The position numbers and the translations under genes are program-made. From UBA3071 sp965369635 (GTDB lineage: Bacteria; Chloroflexota; Anaerolineae; UBA3071): 11,164 nucleotides of DNA. The notes below the pieces were generated by a model. The model saw nothing but the letters and a program-made list of their open reading frames with translations. It did not search any database and had not been told where the DNA came from. This document shows, piece after piece, positions 1 to 5,028 of the stretch; position 1 is the first letter of the stretch, and every line of letters starts with the position of its first letter. The stretch lies in the NCBI GenBank assembly GCA_965369635.1, contig CBDURC010000094.1, forward strand, positions 1-11,164, given 5' to 3'.

Positions 1-639
1 GAGCTGGGCTACCTCGATTGGCGCGAGTTGGGTCCTGGCGATCCCCTGTCGCTGCTGAGTTGCCTGTTGGCGACAGCTCTGGCGGGAGTAGCCTTCATCC
101 TGCTCACCAGCATCACTCAAAGTATCGCTTTCCATCTTTGGGGCAGCGCCGTCCTGATCTCGTTTCTCGCCTGGTTGGACAACGTTTTTCCGTCCTTCGG
201 CTATTTCTACGACAATCTGCTGGTTCTGGCAATCGGTGTGGCAGTCGGTGGTTTGTGGCTGGCGCTCTCGGAGTGGTTGCGGCCGAGGGAGGGGATAGGC
301 CTGGTGAGAGTATCCCGCATCTTCGGAGCCCTGACCATCCTGTTGTTCGCCTTCATCATGGCCGTAGACAGCTACGATGCAACCTGGCAGAAAACGACGA
401 TGGAAGTCATCGCTTTTCTGGGCAGCATCGGTTTCATCGCTGCCAGCGTGAAACGACAGGCGCAGGTTTTCCTCTACAGCGGGGCCGCTTTTCTCCTTTT
501 CTTGATCATCCATGTGAACTTCGAGCATTTCGCCGATAAGATCGGGGTGCCTATTGCTCTCCTCATCATCGGGGCGCTGCTCATCGGCTTGGGCCTGGGA
601 ACGGAGTGGTTGAGCAAGCGCATACGAGCTCCCCAGTAG
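1..639 (+). CDS. Polytopic membrane protein, 3' part (5' end outside window)
   Basis: The frame is open from base 1, so the gene starts upstream; 212 residues are visible. It is an integral membrane protein with about six to seven hydrophobic segments (around visible residues 18-36, 44-60, 72-90, 106-122, 134-150, 156-171 and 183-200), separated by short loops, and it ends in a basic tail (SKRIRAPQ). The C-terminal part, with HVNFEHFAD followed by IGVPIALLIIGALLIGLGLG, resembles the end of DUF2157-like bacterial membrane proteins of unknown function. That assignment is from memory and is tentative. No catalytic motif is visible. A TTG inside the frame at 28 is not a credible start because coding-like sequence continues to the window edge. 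It ends 59 bp before the next gene and need not be functionally related to the repair-like genes that follow. Confidence 0.75.
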   Translation, partial: ELGYLDWRELGPGDPLSLLSCLLATALAGVAFILLTSITQSIAFHLWGSAVLISFLAWLDNVFPSFGYFYDNLLVLAIGVAVGGLWLALSEWLRPREGIGLVRVSRIFGALTILLFAFIMAVDSYDATWQKTTMEVIAFLGSIGFIAASVKRQAQVFLYSGAAFLLFLIIHVNFEHFADKIGVPIALLIIGALLIGLGLGTEWLSKRIRAPQ

Positions 640-642
640 TAC

Positions 643-674
643 CTTGCCGAAAAGGTCTTTGTAAGCCCGGCAAG
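643..674. repeat. Short inverted repeat between membrane protein and alkD-like gene 1
   Basis: CTTGCCG (643-649) and CGGCAAG (668-674) form a perfect 7-bp stem with an 18-nt loop. It sits right after the stop of the membrane protein gene and before the first alkD-like gene. There is no T-run after the stem, so it is not a canonical Rho-independent terminator. It could be a weak terminator, a processing site or a repeat relic. Confidence 0.35.
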
Positions 675-698
675 AAAACTAACCACGAAGAGCGAAAC

Positions 699-1493
699 AT
701 GCCTGAGATAGACAAAGCTCTGATCCGTGCCCAGGTGGCCGGACTGCTGGAGCAGGCGGGGGAGCCCCAGGCTTTCGACGCGGGACTGCACGATCTGCTG
801 CGTTCGCTCGGCGGCGAAGAACAGGCCGCCGGCGCGGCACGGTTCATCCCCGGGATGGGCCAAAGCTATGGCGCGCCCGTTCCTGCCCTGCGTATCATCG
901 CCGCTGAACTGACCAAGTGGGGACAGCGAAGCCCGGCGGTGGTCTTCGCTCTGGTCGAACGGCTGTGGCGCAACGGTTCGCGCGACGAGCGGGTCATCGC
1001 CGCCAAGATGCTGGAACGTCTCGGCAAGCGGCAGTGGGCGGAGACGCTGGACTTGGCTGCCTCCTTCGTGGGCAGCATCCGCAACTGGGAGGAGTGCGAC
1101 CAACTGGCCTGCTTCGGCCTGCGGTACGTCGTGCAGCGTCACCCCGAGGCTGTGCTGCCCCGCTGCCAGGCCTGGGTGCAAGAAGAAGACAAGTGGACGC
1201 GCCGCTTCGGCGTGGTTGTGGTGACCAGCCTGCCCAGGGACAGAACGTATAGCCCTTCCGAGCAAGAGTTCGCCATCCTGGAGGCGGTGATGGCCGACGC
1301 GTCGCGGGAGGTGCAAGATGCGGTCGCCTGGGCGCTGCGGAAGATCGGCAACCGGGACCCGGCGGCTGTGGCTGCTTACCTGCGCCACCACGCCGCGGAT
1401 GCCAGCCGTTCCACCCGCCGCATCATCAAACAAACCTTGAAAGCCCTGCCCGACGAGGAGCAAGAAGCGATCAGGGCGTTGCTGGAGACGTAG
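699..1493 (+). CDS. AlkD-like DNA alkylation repair protein 1
   Basis: 264 aa, the usual size for AlkD-family HEAT-like repeat DNA glycosylases, which wrap around DNA and excise cationic alkylated bases such as 3-methyladenine and N7-alkylguanine without classic base flipping. The family assignment rests on all-helical repeat character, the N-terminal GVSTP-like region (FIPGMGQSYGAPVPALR, about residues 49-65) and the active-site pattern. W130-x3-D134 (NWEECD) matches Bacillus cereus AlkD W109/D113. R169 lies 35 residues after the Asp, as R148 does in AlkD. W211 in AVAWALRKIG corresponds to W187. The ATG at 699 was chosen because the upstream GTG at 606 lies inside the preceding gene; a weak purine-rich tract (GAAG) lies upstream. 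A second diverged homologue follows. No promoter is obvious in the 59-bp gap, so it may be read through from the membrane protein gene. Family confidence is high; the substrate is unknown. Confidence 0.88.
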   Translation: MPEIDKALIRAQVAGLLEQAGEPQAFDAGLHDLLRSLGGEEQAAGAARFIPGMGQSYGAPVPALRIIAAELTKWGQRSPAVVFALVERLWRNGSRDERVIAAKMLERLGKRQWAETLDLAASFVGSIRNWEECDQLACFGLRYVVQRHPEAVLPRCQAWVQEEDKWTRRFGVVVVTSLPRDRTYSPSEQEFAILEAVMADASREVQDAVAWALRKIGNRDPAAVAAYLRHHAADASRSTRRIIKQTLKALPDEEQEAIRALLET

Positions 1494-1515
1494 GGGCGAA
1501 CGGTTGTTCGCCCCT
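1492..1515. repeat. Perfect hairpin at the alkD-like 1 stop codon
   Basis: AGGGGCGAAC (1492-1501) and GTTCGCCCCT (1506-1515) pair perfectly over 10 bp around a GGTT loop, overlapping the TAG stop of the preceding gene. GC-rich hairpins of this GGGGCGAAC type occur dispersed in intergenic DNA of several bacteria. No T-run follows, so it is at best an imperfect terminator or a 3'-end stabiliser. The core also reads CGAAC-N4-GTTCG, the same pattern as the SOS-like box 36 bp downstream. Confidence 0.7.
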
Positions 1516-1523
1516 GCAGCGAT

Positions 1524-1552
1524 TTGACATTCCGAACCTTTGTTCGTATAGT
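1524..1552 (+). promoter_or_regulatory. Sigma70-type promoter for alkD-like gene 2
   Basis: TTGACA (1524-1529), a 17-bp spacer and TATAGT (1547-1552) give a perfect -35, ideal spacing and a 5/6 -10 box. Transcription would start near 1559, giving a leader of about 150 nt that holds a long hairpin before the gene start at 1713. This is the only near-consensus promoter I found in the window. The spacer contains an SOS-type operator. Confidence 0.75.
1533..1546. promoter_or_regulatory. Putative LexA/SOS box (CGAAC-N4-GTTCG)
   Basis: CGAACCTTTGTTCG is a perfect palindrome with a 4-nt centre, lying wholly between the -35 and -10 of the promoter at 1524-1552. The pattern GAAC-N4-GTTC is the core of the LexA operator of Firmicutes and Actinobacteria (DinR/LexA box CGAACRNRYGTTYC). 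Binding here would block RNA polymerase and place the alkD-like gene at 1713 under DNA-damage control. The centre (CTTT) departs from RNRY. Use of this box by this organism is inferred, since no lexA gene is in view. Confidence 0.6.
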
Positions 1553-1620
1553 AGTGATTGAATGGCTTGTGCTCAACGCACATTGAAACTCCGATGGAGA
1601 CTTCGATGGCCAAGCCGGAA

Positions 1621-1697
1621 TGGGACGCGGATGGCCACGGACGAACACGGATAAGAATAGATACAATCCGTGTTCGTCCGCGTTTGTCAGCGTCCAA
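1621..1697. repeat. Long imperfect palindrome in leader of alkD-like gene 2
   Basis: The arms 1621-1652 and 1666-1697 are inverted copies. The inner 15 bp (CGGACGAACACGGAT, 1638-1652, against 1666-1680) is perfect, with a 13-nt loop. The outer part is diverged but ends in a matched GGACGC/GCGTCC pair. It ends 4 nt before the GAGG ribosome-binding site at 1701 and would be transcribed into the leader. The first 13 bases with the preceding AA (1619-1631) recur exactly at 11142-11154, so this is a dispersed intergenic repeat family. Confidence 0.75.
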
Positions 1698-1712
1698 TTC
1701 GAGGATCGTTGC

Positions 1713-2438
1713 ATGAACGCAAGAGAAGCCAGAGAACTGGGACAGTGCATTGCCGCGCTCGTTCAGACCGGGCAGCCGGAGGAAGCCTACAGTCTGTTAG
1801 CCCCCGTCCTGGCCCAGCGCACACGGTTCCCCCTGCTGGAGTGCATCGGTGAACCCATAGGCGCCGGCCCACTGAAGACCGCGAATGCCTTTTTGGACCA
1901 CATTGCCGCTCAGAAGACAGAAGGCGGCTGGGTGGTGATTGGCAGCGCCCTGGGCCAGCAGTTGGGCCGCGATCCCACTGGCGCCTTCACCCGCTGTCGA
2001 AACTTCATCATCGCTGCCAACGTCTGGTACGGTGCAGACATCCTGGGCGAGCGGGTGCCCGGTCCGGCGTTGGTGAGCGACTTTCAGCCCGCGCTGACGT
2101 TGCTGGCCCCCTGGCGCGAGGACGCCAACCGCTGGGTGCGCCGCACCGTCGGCGTCGCCGTGCACTTCTGGGCCAAACGGACGCGCGGCGCGGCGAAGCA
2201 TGCGGCCCAGGCAGAAGCGCTGCTGGCCTTCCTGGAGCCGATGTTCGGGGAGTGGGAGATGGACGCTGTCAAGGGCGTAGGTTGGGGACTGAAGACGCTG
2301 GGCAAACACTATCCTGACTTGGTGGCGGACTGGCTGGCGCGGCAGGTTGGCTGCCGTCATCGAGCCTTGATGCTGCGCAAGGCGCTCACGTATCTCTCGG
2401 AAGGTCAACGCGCCCGAGTTGCGGGAGAATCGTCATAG
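1713..2438 (+). CDS. AlkD-like DNA alkylation repair protein 2
   Basis: 241 aa, a second HEAT-like-repeat protein of the AlkD superfamily, well diverged from the one at 699-1493. The active-site pattern is again present: W105-x3-D109 (VWYGADI), R144 exactly 35 residues after that Asp (WVRRTVGVAV, as in AlkD D113/R148), and W191 in VGWGLKTLGKHYPD at the position of AlkD W187. The predicted role is removal of bulky or cationic N-alkyl lesions from DNA in the cytoplasm. The start is ATG 1713 with GAGG at 1701-1704 (8-nt spacing). The gene has its own promoter carrying an SOS-type box at 1533-1546, so damage-inducible expression is plausible. The tandem arrangement could reflect two substrate specificities. 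Family membership is somewhat less certain than for gene 1 because the N-terminal third is poorly conserved. Confidence 0.8.
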   Translation: MNAREARELGQCIAALVQTGQPEEAYSLLAPVLAQRTRFPLLECIGEPIGAGPLKTANAFLDHIAAQKTEGGWVVIGSALGQQLGRDPTGAFTRCRNFIIAANVWYGADILGERVPGPALVSDFQPALTLLAPWREDANRWVRRTVGVAVHFWAKRTRGAAKHAAQAEALLAFLEPMFGEWEMDAVKGVGWGLKTLGKHYPDLVADWLARQVGCRHRALMLRKALTYLSEGQRARVAGESS

Positions 2439-2455
2439 GACAGTGAGGAAGCAAT

Positions 2456-2514
2456 GCGTGATGCGTGAAACGTGAGGGACTCCGGATGTGTTCGTCACGT
2501 TTCACTCGTCACGT
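2456..2514. repeat. Intergenic inverted repeat upstream of radical SAM gene
   Basis: The arms 2456-2475 and 2495-2514 pair at 17 of 20 positions, including a perfect inner GTGAAACGTGA/TCACGTTTCAC, around a 19-nt loop. Both arms are built from short GTGA/ACGTGA motifs. The GTG at 2472 that would lengthen the following gene lies inside this repeat, which is why the ATG at 2556 is preferred as the start. There is no T-run, so it is more likely a dispersed palindromic repeat than a terminator. Confidence 0.65.
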
Positions 2515-2555
2515 TTTACGGTGCGCATGATGCAAGTGTCCTCGGGTTATCTCTG

Positions 2556-3701
2556 ATGAAACTGGAGTTCCAGGAATATCGCCCCCGCAAGATCATCAAC
2601 GTCCACAAGCACGTGGACGGCCCCTGGTTCTGGGGCAAGTACACAGCACATCCCTACGTGGGCTGCCGCAGCGGCTGCGAGTTCTGTTACACGCGGGGCA
2701 GCCGCTACTTGGGGCGGCGCGACCCCGACACCTTCGACACCGTCATCCGGGTCAAGATCAACGCCATAGAGCTGTTGCGCAACGAGCTGCCCTGCCTGGC
2801 GCACGAGGTGATCTCCGTTGGGGATTGGCAGCAGCCGGCCGAGGACCGCTACTGCCTATCACGCTCCATGCTGGAGGTGGTGCGCGACGTTGGCTTTCCT
2901 CTCTTCATCATTGAACGCTCGCCGCTGCTCGTCCGCGACATGGACCTGTTGATGGAGATCAACCGGCAGACGTGGGTGGGGGTGCTCTTCAGCATCAGCA
3001 ACGTGGACCCGGTCCTGAAGAAAGCCTTCGAGCCCCGCAGTCCCAGCGTGAAACGCCGCCTGCAGGCCATGGAGAAGTTGGCCAGCGGGGGCATCATGGT
3101 GGGCACCTCGATGATGCCCATCATTCCCTTCGTGGGCGACGACGAAGCGCACCTGGATGACATGATACGCGCCACCAGGGATCACGGGGGAACGTGTGTG
3201 CTGGCCGGCGGGCTGACGATGCAAGGCGTCCAGGCTGAACGCACGCTGGCGGCTGCCCGGCGGTTGGACCCGGCGCTGGAGGCTCGCTTCCGGCAACTGT
3301 ACAACTGGGAAGTGGGAGGCAAGCCCAGCTATAGCCCGCCAAAGGCCTACAACGCCCGGCTGGGGCTGCTGGTTCGCGAGCTGTGCGCCCGGCATGGCCT
3401 GCTGGATCGGTTGCCGCGCTACGTCGCGCCGGGACCGTTGGCCGTCAACAAGCGCATCGCCGAGCGGCTGTTTCTCAGGACCTACGACCTGGAGCTGGAG
3501 CAAGCCGCTGACTACCGCATCTGGGCCTACCGCAAGGCAGCCTGGACGGTGGACGAGTGGCCGGAGAACGTCGCCGAGTTGTACGCTGCTCGAGGCGAGG
3601 CGGGGCTGCGGGAACTGCCGGGGATCGGCCAGAGTCTGGCCGGACAGATCGCCCGGTGGCCGCGAGAACGAGAGCATAGTTTGCGGGCTGGCCGGGCCTA
3701 G
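2556..3701 (+). CDS. Radical SAM protein (SPL-like) with C-terminal PolX-type helix-hairpin-helix domain
   Basis: 381 aa. Residues ~30-260 are a radical SAM core: GCRSGCEFCY gives the CxxxCxxC [4Fe-4S]-binding motif (C37, C41, C44), and ISVGDWQQPAEDRY, IERSPLLVRD and MMPIIPFVGD are typical of the spore photoproduct lyase-like (SPL/Rv2578c) group. After a linker, residues ~310-369 (YDLELEQAADYRIWAYRKAA..., ending LRELPGIGQSLAGQIARW) resemble the N-terminal HhH domain of family X DNA polymerases, with the DNA-backbone-binding hairpin at PGIG (355-358). The fusion suggests an AdoMet-radical reaction on DNA, possibly lesion repair, but no substrate is shown. The ATG at 2556 is chosen because upstream sequence in frame is repeat DNA; no clear ribosome-binding site is visible. 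The next gene starts 34 bp downstream. Confidence 0.85.
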   Translation: MKLEFQEYRPRKIINVHKHVDGPWFWGKYTAHPYVGCRSGCEFCYTRGSRYLGRRDPDTFDTVIRVKINAIELLRNELPCLAHEVISVGDWQQPAEDRYCLSRSMLEVVRDVGFPLFIIERSPLLVRDMDLLMEINRQTWVGVLFSISNVDPVLKKAFEPRSPSVKRRLQAMEKLASGGIMVGTSMMPIIPFVGDDEAHLDDMIRATRDHGGTCVLAGGLTMQGVQAERTLAAARRLDPALEARFRQLYNWEVGGKPSYSPPKAYNARLGLLVRELCARHGLLDRLPRYVAPGPLAVNKRIAERLFLRTYDLELEQAADYRIWAYRKAAWTVDEWPENVAELYAARGEAGLRELPGIGQSLAGQIARWPREREHSLRAGRA

Positions 3702-3712
3702 TACAGTTCGAA

Positions 3713-3735
3713 GGTAGGAGGTAGGAGGAGGCAGG
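3713..3735 (+). promoter_or_regulatory. Purine-rich tandem repeat acting as ribosome-binding site
   Basis: GGTAGGA occurs twice head to tail (3713-3719, 3720-3726) and runs into GGAGGCAGG directly before ATG 3736. Several AGGAGG-type Shine-Dalgarno matches are stacked here. They fix the start of the downstream transporter and imply good translation. Confidence 0.6.
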
Positions 3736-4140
3736 ATGGATTACCGCATCTATTGTCTGATGACAGTGCTCGCCTGGGGGGTATGGGGTTTCGGCGCCAA
3801 GGTGGTGGCCGAACGCTTGCCGAGCGGGGTTGCCCCCTTGCTGACAGGTGCCACCTCGGTGTTGTGCATAGCTTGCTACGTGCTTAATCGGCGTAGTTCT
3901 ATTCCCCTGAATAAGTACTCCGCCTATGCCTGCGTCACTGGGGTGCTTTCCGCCTTGGCCGTCCTTGCCCTTTACAAGGCTCTTGAGAGGGGGCCTGTCT
4001 CCGTGGTCATTCCTTTCACCGGCCTCTACGTCTTGGTTACAGTAGTATTGGGGCTTGTATTCTTGCACGAGCAGGTCACGCCCTCAAGGATAGCGGGGGT
4101 ACTGCTTGCCTCCTTGGCGATTTTCCTGCTGTCGCGGTAG
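3736..4140 (+). CDS. Half-size EamA/DMT-family transporter
   Basis: 134 aa with five predicted membrane segments (about residues 6-22, 31-49, 64-82, 88-110 and 115-132). The end, LERGPVSVVIPFTGLYVLVTVVLGLVFLHEQ followed by a basic turn and a last hydrophobic helix, is the classic EamA signature. Full-length EamA drug/metabolite transporters have two such domains (~300 aa); this is a single-domain version that would probably dimerise, as small multidrug-resistance-type pumps do. The substrate cannot be read from sequence; export of a small metabolite or toxin is possible. A strong purine-rich ribosome-binding site precedes ATG 3736. The gap from the radical SAM gene is only 34 bp, so the two are probably cotranscribed. 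There is no sign of truncation: the frame starts and stops cleanly. Confidence 0.85.
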   Translation: MDYRIYCLMTVLAWGVWGFGAKVVAERLPSGVAPLLTGATSVLCIACYVLNRRSSIPLNKYSAYACVTGVLSALAVLALYKALERGPVSVVIPFTGLYVLVTVVLGLVFLHEQVTPSRIAGVLLASLAIFLLSR

Positions 4141-4212
4141 TGCTTTGCTGGGGCTCTCTGTTGACAAGTTGTACGTCATCAATGACTCTATTGAAAAAAC
4201 GGCCAAAAGCCA

Positions 4213-4280
4213 TCAGCGGATTGAGCGGATGAAGCGGACGAGAATGAAACAAAATCGGCTCAATCCGCTCAATCCGCTGA
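4213..4280. repeat. Long intergenic palindrome of GCGGAT units
   Basis: TCAGCGGATTGAGCGGAT (4213-4230) is matched perfectly by its reverse complement at 4263-4280 (18 bp), and weaker pairing extends inward to about 26 bp. Each arm contains GCGGAT-type units repeated about every 9-10 bases. The hairpin lies in the 250-bp gap 4141-4390, which has no credible gene. It may act as a transcription boundary after the EamA gene, but no T-run follows. The rest of the gap holds a lone TTGACA (4161) without a convincing -10, and the tandem repeats listed separately. Confidence 0.75.
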
Positions 4281-4337
4281 CAATCTTGGGTTCTTTCAGA
4301 GGAGTCATACCTTCCTAGTTCGTGGTGGTCTCTGAGC

Positions 4338-4379
4338 GTTGCCTTCCTTACAATGCCTTCCTGATAATGTCTTCCTGAT
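4338..4379 (+). repeat. Three 14-bp tandem repeats abutting the GyrI-like gene's ribosome-binding site
   Basis: AATGCCTTCCTGAT (4352-4365) and AATGTCTTCCTGAT (4366-4379) differ by one base. A more diverged copy precedes them (4338-4351, 10 of 14 matches). The array ends exactly where the GGAGG ribosome-binding site (4380-4384) begins. Each unit carries TTCCT, complementary to the AGGAA (4382-4386) of that site, so the repeats could pair with it. Confidence 0.6.
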
Positions 4380-4390
4380 GGAGGAACAAA

Positions 4391-5014
4391 ATGTCCAAGA
4401 TTGATTTCAAGAAAGAACTGAAGCACCTTTATCGGCCTTCGACCAAGGAGTTCGTGGTGGTTGATGTGCCGCCGATGCAGTTCCTGATGATTGATGGTCA
4501 CGGCGACCCCAATACGGCGCAGGAGTATCAAGATGCCCTCGAAGCGCTGTATGCAGTGGCCTACAAGCTCAAGTTCATGAGCAAGAAGGAGATGGGGATG
4601 GGGATGGACTACGTCGTCCCACCTTTGGAAGGGCTCTGGTGGGCGGAGGACATGGAGACGTTCACCACCGGAAGAGACAAGAGCGCCTGGGATTGGACGA
4701 TGATGATCATGCAGCCGGAGTGGATCAGCCAGGAGATGTTTGAGGAAGCGCTGAAGCAGGTGGGAAAGAAGAAGCTGGCGGCGCTGCCCAAGCTCCGGCT
4801 GGAAACCTATCACGAGGGGCTTTCGGTGCAGATCATGCACGTCGGCTCATACGATGACGAGGCTCCAACGCTGGACAGGATGCATCACGAATTCATCCCC
4901 GAAAACGGCTACGAGATGGCCGGCAAGCATCACGAGATCTACCTCAGCGACCCGCGCAGAGTGGCGCCAGAAAAGCTCAATATCGTGCTCAGGCAGCCGG
5001 TCAGGAAGATTTGA
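4391..5014 (+). CDS. GyrI-like small-molecule-binding domain protein
   Basis: 207 aa, a free-standing GyrI-like (SHS2/AraC effector-binding-type) protein with no DNA-binding domain. Landmarks are VVVDVPPMQFLMIDGHGDPN near the start, the EGLWWAED segment (80-87) of the ligand pocket, and LETYHEGLSVQIMHVGSYDDE (137-157), where GyrI-like proteins have the conserved G-x-Y-strand region. The closing HHEIYLSDPRRVAPEKLNIVLR is the usual ending of this subgroup. Relatives bind amphipathic drugs; some (characterised beside yatakemycin/CC-1065 biosynthesis) hydrolyse cyclopropanoid DNA-alkylating agents. Whether this one binds, sequesters or hydrolyses is unknown. The start ATG 4391 has GGAGG at 4380-4384. 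It forms a two-gene unit with the BtrH-like gene 14 bp downstream. Confidence 0.88.
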   Translation: MSKIDFKKELKHLYRPSTKEFVVVDVPPMQFLMIDGHGDPNTAQEYQDALEALYAVAYKLKFMSKKEMGMGMDYVVPPLEGLWWAEDMETFTTGRDKSAWDWTMMIMQPEWISQEMFEEALKQVGKKKLAALPKLRLETYHEGLSVQIMHVGSYDDEAPTLDRMHHEFIPENGYEMAGKHHEIYLSDPRRVAPEKLNIVLRQPVRKI

Positions 5015-5019
5015 GGAGG
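5013..5019 (+). promoter_or_regulatory. Ribosome-binding site fixing the BtrH-like start
   Basis: GAGGAGG overlaps the TGA stop of the GyrI-like gene (5012-5014) and lies 9 nt before ATG 5029. This decides for that ATG against the in-frame TTG at 5011 and the out-of-frame ATG at 5024, and indicates translational coupling of the pair. Confidence 0.75.
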
Positions 5020-5028
5020 CAAGATGAG

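Noticed and set aside
1491..1516. Rho-independent terminator after alkD-like gene 1
   Set aside because: The hairpin is strong but is followed by GCAGCGATTT rather than a T-run, so it is listed as a repeat instead.
474..1697. 407-aa open frame on the - strand across the membrane protein and alkD-like gene 1
   Set aside because: It lies opposite two genes with clear family motifs, runs through intergenic repeats, and its Arg/Gly/Pro/His-rich sequence is typical of antisense frames in GC-rich DNA.
4161..4192. TTGACA followed by TCTATT as a promoter for the GyrI-like gene
   Set aside because: The spacing would be 20 bp and the -10 is poor; no better -10 occurs at 16-18 bp.
4106..4318. Short + strand frame of 70 codons crossing the EamA stop and the GCGGAT palindrome
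   Set aside because: Its peptide is only a translation of the repeat (IERMKRTRM..., NPLNPL) and it lacks a ribosome-binding site.
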